Below are positions 32,465 through 41,273 of a stretch of DNA of 64,000 bases, in pieces. The DNA comes from Dorea longicatena (lineage in GTDB: Bacteria; Bacillota; Clostridia; Lachnospirales; Lachnospiraceae). The DNA is taken from positions 2,451,001 through 2,515,000 of the forward strand of contig NZ_CP100126.1 in assembly GCF_024168045.1 (NCBI RefSeq), read 5' to 3'. A program made the translations under genes and the position numbers. Positions within the stretch are counted from its first letter, which is position 1. Each line of letters opens with the position of its first letter. The notes under the pieces were generated by a model, which saw only the letters and a list, made by a program, of their open reading frames with translations, had not been told where the DNA came from and did not search any database.

Positions 32465-33550
32465 TTATTCATTCTTTATATATAAGATATCCGCCACCGA
32501 ACAACTTCCATATTCTGTCTCTATCACAGTGCATGGCCATGCTTTCGTTCTGGTAAATATCTCGACACCATTATCCGCAAGGAATGTAGTGTCCTCGCAC
32601 TTTGTCCCTGCAATTGTTGGATTCCATGCATATGCCTGATTCTTCTTAATTACACCTTTCGTCTCTGGTGTTACTGTAAATTCCCTACAGCCATATCCGG
32701 TCGGTCCGCCCTGATGGTGCATCTTCCATTCCTTCGAACATCCTTCTTTTGCATATAATTCCTGTGCTTTCCGAAAATACGCTTGATAACTCATACCGTC
32801 TTTCATCAAATTCTGCATTGCCGCAAATATCTTCTGCGTCTTTTGCATTCTTCCCTTAATCTCTTCCGGCACCGGCACAAAATACACCATTCTGGTCATA
32901 CTGACATTTAGTCCATACTTTTCACCGCCCAATACTACCATCAGACTTTTTTCAATCTTTTTGCTTGTCGGTACCGGATGACGGTAATTCAGGATTCTTT
33001 CATCACTTCCCACCAATACACAGTCCGGACTGATTCCCCTTGCGATGCATCCTGTTCTGATCTTATCTGCAATTTCTTGCTCTGTCTGTCCAGGTCTTGC
33101 ATTCATGGCTACACCTTCTACGATTCCGGCGCATTCCTTCCCGATCTTCCGGTAACGCTTCAGTTCTTTTTCACTTAACTGCATACGGACATCGATAAGC
33201 TCTGACTGTACATTATCCGTACCCGCAATTCCAGTATCGGATGCAAATGTCCGGTCTCCTATATAATCTTTCAGATGTGCTTCAAAAGATTCATACCATG
33301 GGATCAGCATTCCTTTTGCTCTCAGCGCATTCTGCTCCGTTTCCATACGTGGACAGTCACTGCTGTCTGCTGCTACTGTAACCGATCCGTCTTTTTCGAT
33401 GAGCAGATGTGCCACTCCGACTTCTGTGTTCGTCACTACAGCATTTGCATTTTCTTCTGTGATCCATTTGAAATTATCCCGTCTTCCTAAGATCACTCCG
33501 TCATATTCCGAAGTCTGAAGCCAGGATAATAATTTATCTAGATTCTTCAT
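32465..33550 (-). CDS. M24 (creatinase/aminopeptidase P-fold) protein, likely inactive metallopeptidase
   Basis: A 361-residue protein with the creatinase-like N-domain and C-terminal pita-bread domain (about 130-350). The five metal ligands of active M24 enzymes (Asp, Asp, His, Glu, Glu) are mostly lost. The first two positions lie in VVLGGEKYGLNVSMTRM, without the Asp of D-x-G or SDITR. The usual IEPG Glu is replaced in WNPT. Only the HHQGG His and CEDT Glu remain. The start codon shares one base with the stop of the preceding dehydrogenase (TAATG), so the two are coupled. A metal-independent lyase/hydrolase role like creatinase, or a binding role, is possible. Confidence 0.75.
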   Translation of the reverse strand: MKNLDKLLSWLQTSEYDGVILGRRDNFKWITEENANAVVTNTEVGVAHLLIEKDGSVTVAADSSDCPRMETEQNALRAKGMLIPWYESFEAHLKDYIGDRTFASDTGIAGTDNVQSELIDVRMQLSEKELKRYRKIGKECAGIVEGVAMNARPGQTEQEIADKIRTGCIARGISPDCVLVGSDERILNYRHPVPTSKKIEKSLMVVLGGEKYGLNVSMTRMVYFVPVPEEIKGRMQKTQKIFAAMQNLMKDGMSYQAYFRKAQELYAKEGCSKEWKMHHQGGPTGYGCREFTVTPETKGVIKKNQAYAWNPTIAGTKCEDTTFLADNGVEIFTRTKAWPCTVIETEYGSCSVADILYIKNE

Positions 33551-34617
33551 TAATCTTCCATCTCCATATTAACACATACTTTACCTGTTTTTCCGGTTGC
33601 AAATACGCGGTATGCTTCTTCCGTCCGGCTAAGCGGATATCTGTGTGTAATGATCTGGCTTGGATGGATCTTCTTGCGGTCCAGAAATTCGACCAGACGC
33701 TCCATATTACCTACGGATGTTACCCATGATCCATGTAATGTCAGGTTCTTATGTAACAGAAGCGGACTTGGCTCGAATGTTACGGTTCCCTGCTCGCCAA
33801 GGAATACCACATTGCCCCACATTCTTGCAACTTCCAGACATCTGTGACGGCCGATGCTGCTTCCGGAACAGTCCACTGCTACTTCTACACCTTTTCCGTC
33901 TGTATACTCCATTACTTTCTGTACAACGTCATCATCACCTAAGAGTACCTGATCTGCCCCGATCTTCTTTGCCATCTCCAGACGTTCTTCTGAGATATCT
34001 ACACCGATCGTCTCTGCACCCATGGCTTTCGCAAGGATCAGTGCCGCCTGTCCGACAGGTCCCAGCCCCATAACCAGTACGCGGTCTCTTCCGGATACAT
34101 TAGCCCTTAATAATCCCTGGTAAGCAGTTCCGAATCCACATGCGATCATGGCTCCGTCTTCATATGTCAGGAAATCCGGCAGATGAATACAGGTAGATAC
34201 ATCTGCTACCATATATTCCGCAAGTGCACCGTCTCTCTGCCATCCGTAAGCACGTCTCTCCGGATTCTGGCAGTTAATGAAGAAGCCTTTCTTACACTCG
34301 TCACAGTATCCGCATCCCTGAATGTGATATACAACCACACGGTCTCCTTCTTTAAAGTCCAGCACGTCTTCTCCAACCTGTACAACCTGTCCGCTCGGCT
34401 CATGACCTGCAATCACATCGTCATATCTTGCTCCACCTGTCTTATCTGTATGTTCATAATAAATATATTTCAGATCACTTCCGCAAAGACTGGCTGCCTT
34501 CATCTTCAGAAGTACCTGTCCCGGTCCGGGTACCGGCACCGGCTGCTCTACCTTCTGTACTTTTGCTCCTCCCGGAAGTTTCATACCGATCATCTTTTTT
34601 GGAATTTCGTATTTCAT
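33550..34617 (-). CDS. Zinc-dependent medium-chain dehydrogenase
   Basis: A 355-residue MDR dehydrogenase. The catalytic zinc region is ASLCGSDLKYIYY and AGHEPSGQV. The structural zinc loop CGYCDECKKGFFINC has four Cys. The NAD site is VLVMGLGPVGQAALILAK, followed by Asp (GVDISEERL). A TDKTGGARYDD insertion after the first zinc ligand distinguishes it from the other four MDR proteins here. It is first in a two-gene operon with the M24-fold protein, and AraC and DUF5107 genes lie beyond. It probably oxidises a sugar or polyol; substrate unknown. RBS GGAGGG. Confidence 0.87.
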   Translation of the reverse strand: MKYEIPKKMIGMKLPGGAKVQKVEQPVPVPGPGQVLLKMKAASLCGSDLKYIYYEHTDKTGGARYDDVIAGHEPSGQVVQVGEDVLDFKEGDRVVVYHIQGCGYCDECKKGFFINCQNPERRAYGWQRDGALAEYMVADVSTCIHLPDFLTYEDGAMIACGFGTAYQGLLRANVSGRDRVLVMGLGPVGQAALILAKAMGAETIGVDISEERLEMAKKIGADQVLLGDDDVVQKVMEYTDGKGVEVAVDCSGSSIGRHRCLEVARMWGNVVFLGEQGTVTFEPSPLLLHKNLTLHGSWVTSVGNMERLVEFLDRKKIHPSQIITHRYPLSRTEEAYRVFATGKTGKVCVNMEMED

Positions 34618-34748
34618 GTTGTATCCCTCCTGAATATTTTTATGATTTTTCTGCTATTAATTTTTCTGGTGTATTCTTTTTGTCATCCTCATCTTACCCC
34701 TTTTTCACATTCCATAACATAAACAATCTGACGAATTAATGGACTATA

Positions 34749-35660
34749 TTACTGCTTCTGGATATAGTCACCGTTCCGATATTCTTTTGGTGATACTCCC
34801 ATTACTTTCTTGAATATTCTGGAAAAATAATAGGGATCATCATATCCCAGTTTTTGACTAATCTCCACAATATACAGATCTGTAGACTTTAAAAGCTTAC
34901 ACGCCTCCTGCATCTTCAGGTTGATAAAAAAATCAATCGGCGCCCTGCCGGTATATTTCTTAAATGATGCATTGATATAGCTTTTCGAAAGTTCCAGTTC
35001 CTCTTCCAGATCCTCTAATTTCAGATTCCGATCCAGATGACGGTACATATAACGTACGATTGTTGTAATATGCCGGTTCTGCCGGCTTGCCTCATCTGCT
35101 TTTTCGCGAAAATATATCTCGGACAGGATCAGTGACAACACCTGGGAAATGTAGATAAAGTTTCCAAGTGTATAGTTGCGCTCCAATACACGGAACAACA
35201 CACCAAATAATGTTATGATCCTATTCTCCGCATGTATGGAATTCATCTGAATAATCTGGTATTCTTCCAATGGATAATAGCCTGTATTTTCGCCCTTGAA
35301 GTGTACCCAGAAGATACTCCACGGATTCTTCTCACTGGCATAATATTTATGCTTCTGGTTTCTTGGTATACAGAACACTTCCTGAGGGTGAAGATGATAC
35401 TTTTTATTTCCGATATGGATATAGCCTTCCCCTTCTGTACAATATAAGAGGATATATTCTTCTGTTCCTTCCTCCCGTTCCCGGTAATGATGATACGCCT
35501 TCGGGAAGAATCCGATATCTGTCAGGTACATCGCTTTTACCAGCGGATGTTTCAGGTATTCTTTGAATGATTCTGTTGGAATTATGAAATATTGTTCATC
35601 TTTGAATCCGTCTCTTTTCTGGCTTTCCTGTATGTATGCTTCATCCTTTTCTCTTTCCAT
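34749..35660 (-). CDS. AraC-family transcriptional regulator
   Basis: A 303-residue AraC/XylS regulator. Residues about 45-190 form the cupin sensor (EYILLYCTEGEGYIHIGNKKYHLHPQEVFCIP). Residues about 200-300 form the double HTH (LEDLEEELELSKSYINASFKKYTG, then VEISQKLGYDDPYYFSRIFKKVMGVSPKEYR). It is divergent from the DUF5107 gene across 240 bp and upstream of the dehydrogenase-M24 operon on the same strand, so either or both may be targets. Activation in response to a sugar is the usual mode. Confidence 0.92.
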   Translation of the reverse strand: MEREKDEAYIQESQKRDGFKDEQYFIIPTESFKEYLKHPLVKAMYLTDIGFFPKAYHHYREREEGTEEYILLYCTEGEGYIHIGNKKYHLHPQEVFCIPRNQKHKYYASEKNPWSIFWVHFKGENTGYYPLEEYQIIQMNSIHAENRIITLFGVLFRVLERNYTLGNFIYISQVLSLILSEIYFREKADEASRQNRHITTIVRYMYRHLDRNLKLEDLEEELELSKSYINASFKKYTGRAPIDFFINLKMQEACKLLKSTDLYIVEISQKLGYDDPYYFSRIFKKVMGVSPKEYRNGDYIQKQ

Positions 35661-35900
35661 CTTCGTTTGTCCCCTTGCCTTTTATGAATTTCTTATTACT
35701 CTTTTCATGGTTCTTTTTCATTATATTCAGCATAGCAATTTTGTGGAATATTGTCCATCTTTTTATGAAATATGATATTCTGCCAATACTATTTTCATGC
35801 TATCGTAAAAGCATACACAAAAGCATTGCTATAAATATTCGCAGCTTTGAGATGGGAAAATCATCATCACATATTTATTATTTTCAAAGGAGAATCTATT

Positions 35901-38900
35901 ATGAGTAATAACGTACACGTATGGGAAGAAAATGTAACCATCCCGACCTATAAAGTCTATCCACCGGAAAAGGGGCCTCTCTTTATCGAGAACCGTGCCT
36001 ATCAGGGAAGTTCCGGCAAGGTCTACCCGCTTCCGGTAACCGAAAAAATCTCTGATAAAAAAGAAGATGTAAGCTACCACGCTATCTATTTGGAGAATGA
36101 TTATCTGAAGGTTATGGTTCTTCCGGAACTCGGCGGACGTATCCAGAGAGCTTATGATAAGACAAACGGTTATGACTTTGTCTACTATAACCATGTGATC
36201 AAACCGGCACTCGTTGGCTTAACCGGTCCTTGGATCTCAGGCGGTATCGAATTCAACTGGCCACAGCATCACAGGCCAAGTACTTACAGTCCGGTGGATT
36301 ATTACTATCAGGAACGAGAGGACGGCTCTGCTACCGTATATGTCAGTGAGATTGACAAGATGTACGGTACAAAGGGTATGGGGGCATTCACTCTCTATCC
36401 TGACAAGGCTTATATCGAGATCAAGGGACAGCTTTTTAACAACACCGATATTCCTCAGACCTTCCTCTGGTGGGCAAATCCGGCTGTTCCGGTCAATGAC
36501 AATACTTACTCTGTATTCCCGCCGGATGTACATGCAGTTATGGACCATGGAAAACGTGCCGTATCTACATTCCCGATCGCAACCGGAGAATATTACAAAT
36601 ACGACTACTCTGCAGGCGTTGACATTTCCATGTATAAGAATATCAAGGTGCCGACTTCTTACATGGCTGCGCATTCTGACTTTGATTTTATAGGTAACTA
36701 CGATGAAGGAAGAAAAGCCGGACTGCTGCACGTTGCCGACCATCACATCTCTCCTGGCAAGAAGCAGTGGACATGGGGCAACGCGGACTTTGGCCGTACA
36801 TGGGACCGCAACCTTACTGATGAGGATGGACCATATATCGAACTGATGACTGGAGTATTCGCAGACAATCAGCCGGATTTCACATGGTTAAAGCCTTACG
36901 AAGAAAAGACATTTACCCAGTATTTTATGCCATATAAAAATGTTGGACGTGTGAAGAATGCTACGAAGGATGCCATGGTGAACTTTACAATTGAAGATTC
37001 TACAGCTACACTGCTTTTGTATACTTCCGGTTCTTATAACGGACTCACCTTATCTGTAGAAAAAGAGGGTAATGTACTTTACAGCAAGACCATTGACATT
37101 TCTCCTCTGCAGGCATTTGAAGATACTTTTACGACTGATACCAGTTCCACCGCAGGCTGCACAGTAAAAGTGACTGCTACAGATGGACATACACTTGTTA
37201 CTTATACCGGACTGGAAGAAAAACTGGAGCCAATCCCGGATCCTGCTGTTCCTCTCGGCACACCGGCTGAATTGAAATCTACAGAAGAATTATTCTTAGG
37301 TGCACAGCATCTGGAGCAGTACCGTCATGCAACATATGAACCTGCTGATTACTACGAAGAAGGACTCCGCCGTGATCCAAGTGACATCCGTCTGAATAAC
37401 GGATACGGTATGCTGCTTATGAAGCGCGGTGATTTCGCTGCTGCAAAGAAACATTTTGAAGCGGCCATTGAAAAACAGACCTGGAAGAATCCAAATCCAT
37501 ATAACGGGGAATGCTACTTTAACTTAGGTCTTGCAGAATATTTCTTGGGAAATGAATCTGCTGCCTATGATGCATTCTATAAATCTACATGGAGCCACGA
37601 GACGCAGAGCGCCGGATTCTACTGGCTTGCACTGCTTGCATGCAAAAAACACGAATATGAACAGGCGCTTACATTTGCAGAGCAGTCCATGATCCGCAAC
37701 TGGCATAACATGAAGGTACGTGCATTAAAAGCTTCTATCCTTCGAAAGCTTGGACGTTGCAACAAAGATTTTCTCACTGAAAGTCTTGCAATCGATCCGT
37801 TGTCACTTGACTGCCTGTATGAAAAATCCGTTTCAGAAGATGATCTGAGCGGATGGATCAGCACAATGCGTACCTCTGCACATAACTATCTGGAAGTTGC
37901 TTTGGACTATATCAAAGCCGGACTTTATGAAGATGTGGTACGTATCTTGGATGCAACACCGGACAAGTCGCCTATGACCTGGTACTATATGGGTTATGCT
38001 TATGAAAAAGATGGTAAAAATGAAGCTGCACTGGATGCTTACCAGAAAGCAGAACATACCAATCCGGATTACTGCTTCCCGAACAAGATAGAAGAGATTC
38101 TTATCTTAAATGTTGCTATATCTGCACTTAAAAAAGTACCATATGCACATTATTATCTTGGATGCCTGCTGTATGATAAGAAGCAGTATGACAAAGCTGT
38201 AAATGAGTGGAAAGAAAGCATTTCCGAAAATCCGAAGTATGCTATGGCTTATCGTAATCTTGCGATTGCTTATTATAATAAATGCAAAGAACCTGCCAAA
38301 GCTCTGGATTATATGAAGCAAGCATTTGAACTGGATTCTTCTTATCCAAGATTTCTTCTCGAATACGACCAGCTGGCTGCTAAGAATAATGTTGCACTGG
38401 AAGACCGTCTGGCTCTGCTTGAGAAATATCCGGAGTTAGTCGAAGACAGAGACGTGCTGTATCTTGAATATATCACGCTTCTGAACGAGACCGATCAGTA
38501 CGACAAGGCTCTGGATGCTTTGAAGGGACATACGTTCCATCCATGGGAAGGTGGAGAAGGAAAAGTCAGTGGCCAGTACCGCTATGCGCTGACTCACAAG
38601 GCTCTTGGGCTTATGAAAGAGAAGAATTATGAGGAAGCAATTAAGCTTCTTACAGATACATTTACCTATCCGGATAACTTAGGCGAAGGAAAACTTCCGA
38701 ATGTTCTGGATAATATTGCGGAATATTATATCGGATGCTGCTATGCGGCCCTGAATGCGACCGAAGAAGCTGCCAGATGGTGGGAGAAAGCTTCTGTAGG
38801 ACTGGATGAGCCATCGGCTGCTCTTTACTATAATGACCAGCCGTCTGATACGATCTTCTATCAGGGTCTTGCGAATGCTGCTCTTGGAAGAACAGAAAAG

Positions 38901-39182
38901 GCTGCTAAGTGTTATCATCAGCTGAAAGCGTTTGGTGAGAAGCATATCTTTGATGAAGTGTCTTATGATTACTTTGCGGTATCGCTTCCAGAGCTTGAGG
39001 TATTCCCTAATGATATTAAGCTTCGTAATACGATTGATTGTAAGTATCTGATGGCGCTTAGTGCGATCGGACTTGGGGATTATGAGAAGGCCCGTGATGG
39101 ACTTGATGAGGTGCTTGCGCTTCAGGGGAATCATCAGGGGGCGATAGAGCATGTGAGGTATCTTGAAGAAATGGGTGTTTAA
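35901..39182 (+). CDS. DUF5107 protein with C-terminal TPR repeats
   Basis: A 1,093-residue cytosolic protein without signal peptide. Residues about 1-420 form the DUF5107 domain, a mutarotase-like beta-sandwich in appearance (LKVMVLPELGGRIQRAYDKTNGYDFVYYN, GGIEFNWPQHHRPSTY). The remainder is built of helical TPR-like repeats (for example DIRLNNGYGMLLMKRGDFAAAKKHFEAAIEK; PKYAMAYRNLAIAYYNKCKEPAKALDYMKQAFEL). It may act on, or bind, a carbohydrate in the cytosol; no catalytic residues can be assigned. ATG 35901 follows AAAGGAG; a longer frame to 35847 lacks an RBS. Monocistronic, divergent from AraC. Confidence 0.85.
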   Translation: MSNNVHVWEENVTIPTYKVYPPEKGPLFIENRAYQGSSGKVYPLPVTEKISDKKEDVSYHAIYLENDYLKVMVLPELGGRIQRAYDKTNGYDFVYYNHVIKPALVGLTGPWISGGIEFNWPQHHRPSTYSPVDYYYQEREDGSATVYVSEIDKMYGTKGMGAFTLYPDKAYIEIKGQLFNNTDIPQTFLWWANPAVPVNDNTYSVFPPDVHAVMDHGKRAVSTFPIATGEYYKYDYSAGVDISMYKNIKVPTSYMAAHSDFDFIGNYDEGRKAGLLHVADHHISPGKKQWTWGNADFGRTWDRNLTDEDGPYIELMTGVFADNQPDFTWLKPYEEKTFTQYFMPYKNVGRVKNATKDAMVNFTIEDSTATLLLYTSGSYNGLTLSVEKEGNVLYSKTIDISPLQAFEDTFTTDTSSTAGCTVKVTATDGHTLVTYTGLEEKLEPIPDPAVPLGTPAELKSTEELFLGAQHLEQYRHATYEPADYYEEGLRRDPSDIRLNNGYGMLLMKRGDFAAAKKHFEAAIEKQTWKNPNPYNGECYFNLGLAEYFLGNESAAYDAFYKSTWSHETQSAGFYWLALLACKKHEYEQALTFAEQSMIRNWHNMKVRALKASILRKLGRCNKDFLTESLAIDPLSLDCLYEKSVSEDDLSGWISTMRTSAHNYLEVALDYIKAGLYEDVVRILDATPDKSPMTWYYMGYAYEKDGKNEAALDAYQKAEHTNPDYCFPNKIEEILILNVAISALKKVPYAHYYLGCLLYDKKQYDKAVNEWKESISENPKYAMAYRNLAIAYYNKCKEPAKALDYMKQAFELDSSYPRFLLEYDQLAAKNNVALEDRLALLEKYPELVEDRDVLYLEYITLLNETDQYDKALDALKGHTFHPWEGGEGKVSGQYRYALTHKALGLMKEKNYEEAIKLLTDTFTYPDNLGEGKLPNVLDNIAEYYIGCCYAALNATEEAARWWEKASVGLDEPSAALYYNDQPSDTIFYQGLANAALGRTEKAAKCYHQLKAFGEKHIFDEVSYDYFAVSLPELEVFPNDIKLRNTIDCKYLMALSAIGLGDYEKARDGLDEVLALQGNHQGAIEHVRYLEEMGV

Positions 39183-39209
39183 TTCACCGCTTAGGATGCC
39201 CGAACAATA

Positions 39210-39270
39210 AAAAACAGAGCAATATCGTATCTCTAAGCAGAAGAGTTCTCATACGATATTGCTCGTTTTA
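39210..39270. terminator. Bidirectional terminator between the DUF5107 and PfkB genes
   Basis: A perfect 14-bp stem GAGCAATATCGTAT/ATACGATATTGCTC (39217-39230 and 39251-39264) with A/T flanks serves both convergent genes. Confidence 0.85.
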
Positions 39271-39278
39271 GTATAACT

Positions 39279-40208
39279 TTATAGTCTCTTAATCTCAATT
39301 TGCGGTAAGATTCGCTCCATATCTTCTTTTACGAAGAATCCGGTCTCTTCTCTTAATGCTGCCGAGGCTGAGATTGCACTTGCAAGCCTTAATGTCTCCT
39401 GCACACTTAATCTCCTTTCGAATCCGAGTGCGAATCCTGCAATCATGGAATCACCGCATCCTACCGTATTTACCGCATCGATTCTTGGAACGATTGCCTG
39501 ATATACGCCGTCTGCACAGATCAGAAGGGAACCGTCTGCACCAAGTGAGATAACTACGATCTCGATACCGGCTTCATGGATCTTCTTTCCTGCTTCGATC
39601 AGTTTTTCTCTTGTATCACAATGGCTTCCGGTCAGCATACGGATTTCATCAATGTTCGGCTTTACCATCGTTGGTTTTGCCTCGATACCCATCTCCAGAA
39701 GTTTTCCGCTCGTATCAAGAATGACCTTCTTACCTGCCTCTTTTACGATCGATACCAGTTTCTGATAAGCAGTTCCGTCCAGTCCCTTTGGCACGCTTCC
39801 AGACATTGCTACTACATCAGCTTTTGGTATTAATGTCTTAAATTTTTCGCAGAATCCTTCAAAGTCTTCTGCGGATACGGTAAATCCAGGCTCCAGGAAT
39901 TCTGTCTGTACATGATTCTTTTCATCCCAGATATTGATGCACGAACGGCTTTCAGCCTCCATGTGATAGAATTCACTCTTGATGCCAAATGGTTTCAATG
40001 AATCTACAATGTAATTTCCTGCATGGCCTCCTGCAAATCCGGTTGCAACTACTTCAGCGCCTGCGATAGATGCAGGCTTTGACACATTGAGTCCCTTGCC
40101 GCCAGGTGTATAAGTGCACTCAGCCACACGGTTAACTTCTCCTACCTGGAATTCTTTTACTACATATCTTTTATCAATCGCTGCATTCAACGTAACGGTT
40201 AATATCAT
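39279..40208 (-). CDS. PfkB-family 1-phosphofructokinase/tagatose-6-phosphate kinase
   Basis: A 309-residue ribokinase-fold kinase of the FruK/LacC branch: MILTVTLNAAIDKRY at the N-terminus, YTPGGKGLNVSKPASIAG near residue 33, VAMSGSVPKG, MVKPNIDEI and the catalytic-Asp motif NTVGCGDSMIAGF (usually GAGDS). It phosphorylates a ketohexose monophosphate to the bisphosphate. It is last in the DeoR-aldolase-FGGY-dehydrogenase-PfkB operon, 13 bp after the dehydrogenase, which favours tagatose 6-phosphate (or another ketose phosphate) feeding the class II aldolase. Confidence 0.88.
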   Translation of the reverse strand: MILTVTLNAAIDKRYVVKEFQVGEVNRVAECTYTPGGKGLNVSKPASIAGAEVVATGFAGGHAGNYIVDSLKPFGIKSEFYHMEAESRSCINIWDEKNHVQTEFLEPGFTVSAEDFEGFCEKFKTLIPKADVVAMSGSVPKGLDGTAYQKLVSIVKEAGKKVILDTSGKLLEMGIEAKPTMVKPNIDEIRMLTGSHCDTREKLIEAGKKIHEAGIEIVVISLGADGSLLICADGVYQAIVPRIDAVNTVGCGDSMIAGFALGFERRLSVQETLRLASAISASAALREETGFFVKEDMERILPQIEIKRL

Positions 40209-40221
40209 CGTACTTTGCCTC

Positions 40222-41271
40222 CTATGCTTCGCTGTCGATTAAGATCTTTCCTTTTACCAGTCCTCTTGTCTTGTACATCTCAAATGCACTTGCGATTTCG
40301 CTAAGCGGAATCTTCTTAAAGATGAAGGAATCGTCAAACTTCAGTTCTCCTGTCTTGAAGTAGTGTGCTACTAATTCCCATTCATGTCCCGGGAATGGTG
40401 CACTGTATGACATCCATGATCCTGTCAGGATAAATTCTTTACGGTTTAAGTTCTCCCACTCTTTTACAGAGAAGGTAACTTCTTTTGTAGGAGTTCCAAC
40501 GCAGCATACCTGTGCTTTGTTGGCAGCTAACTGGAATGCCATCTTAATTGTGATAGAATTTCCTGCTGTCTCATACACATAATCATAGCCTTTGCCACCT
40601 GTAAGTGCCATAGCTTTATCCATGAAGTCTTCTTCCAATGTATTGATTCCGGCCGTTGCTCCGAGACGTTTTCCTAATTCCAGACGTTCATCAGAGATAT
40701 CAAATACAACAACTTCTTTTGCTCCGAAGATCTTAGCCCACTGCATAACGAACATTCCGATGGTTCCGCCTCCAAGGATGGCTACTGTCTTTCCACCTTT
40801 GAATTCTACTCTTTCCAGTCCATGAAGTGCTACTGTTGCCGGCTCAAAGAATGCACCTTGTTCGAAGCTTACGCTGTCTTCGAATTTTACAGCATTCTTT
40901 TCAGGAACAACCACATACTCTGCAAAGCTTCCGAATTCTCTGGAACCAATGAAGCTATAATGTTTACACAGAGAGTAGTTACCCTTCTGACAGTCTTCAC
41001 ATTCCATACATGGTACAAGTGGTACACCTGCAACTCTGTCACCTGGTTTTACAGATGTTACGCCTTCTCCTACTTCTTCTACTGTTCCTGAGAACTCATG
41101 TCCCAGTACATTAGGGAAGAAATGGCATGCATCCCCATTGACACGTGGAATATCTGATCCACAGATTCCTGTATATTTTACTTTGATCAGTACCTGGCCT
41201 TTTTTTGGTACTGGTTTCTCGATTTCTTCATATCTGATATCTTCTCTTGCGTGTACGACTCCTGCTTTCAC
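40222..41271 (-). CDS. Galactitol-1-phosphate 5-dehydrogenase-like Zn-dehydrogenase
   Basis: A 349-residue MDR dehydrogenase. CGSDIPRV, GHEFSGTVEEVGEGV, VPLVPCMECEDCQKGNYSLC, YSFIGSREFGSFAEYVVVPEKN and GSWMSYSAPFPGHEWE align with E. coli GatD (CGSDLPRI, VPLLPC, DFIGSRRDGGFAEYIVV, GSWMNYSSPWPGQEWE). GatD oxidises galactitol 1-phosphate to tagatose 6-phosphate. It lies between a PfkB kinase and an FGGY kinase and shares an operon with a GatY-like aldolase. No galactitol PTS is present, so the phosphopolyol may be made by the FGGY kinase. Confidence 0.82.
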   Translation of the reverse strand: MKAGVVHAREDIRYEEIEKPVPKKGQVLIKVKYTGICGSDIPRVNGDACHFFPNVLGHEFSGTVEEVGEGVTSVKPGDRVAGVPLVPCMECEDCQKGNYSLCKHYSFIGSREFGSFAEYVVVPEKNAVKFEDSVSFEQGAFFEPATVALHGLERVEFKGGKTVAILGGGTIGMFVMQWAKIFGAKEVVVFDISDERLELGKRLGATAGINTLEEDFMDKAMALTGGKGYDYVYETAGNSITIKMAFQLAANKAQVCCVGTPTKEVTFSVKEWENLNRKEFILTGSWMSYSAPFPGHEWELVAHYFKTGELKFDDSFIFKKIPLSEIASAFEMYKTRGLVKGKILIDSEA

Positions 41272-41273
41272 TT

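Noticed and set aside
32465..33550. Active Xaa-Pro aminopeptidase
   Set aside because: Most M24 metal ligands are replaced.
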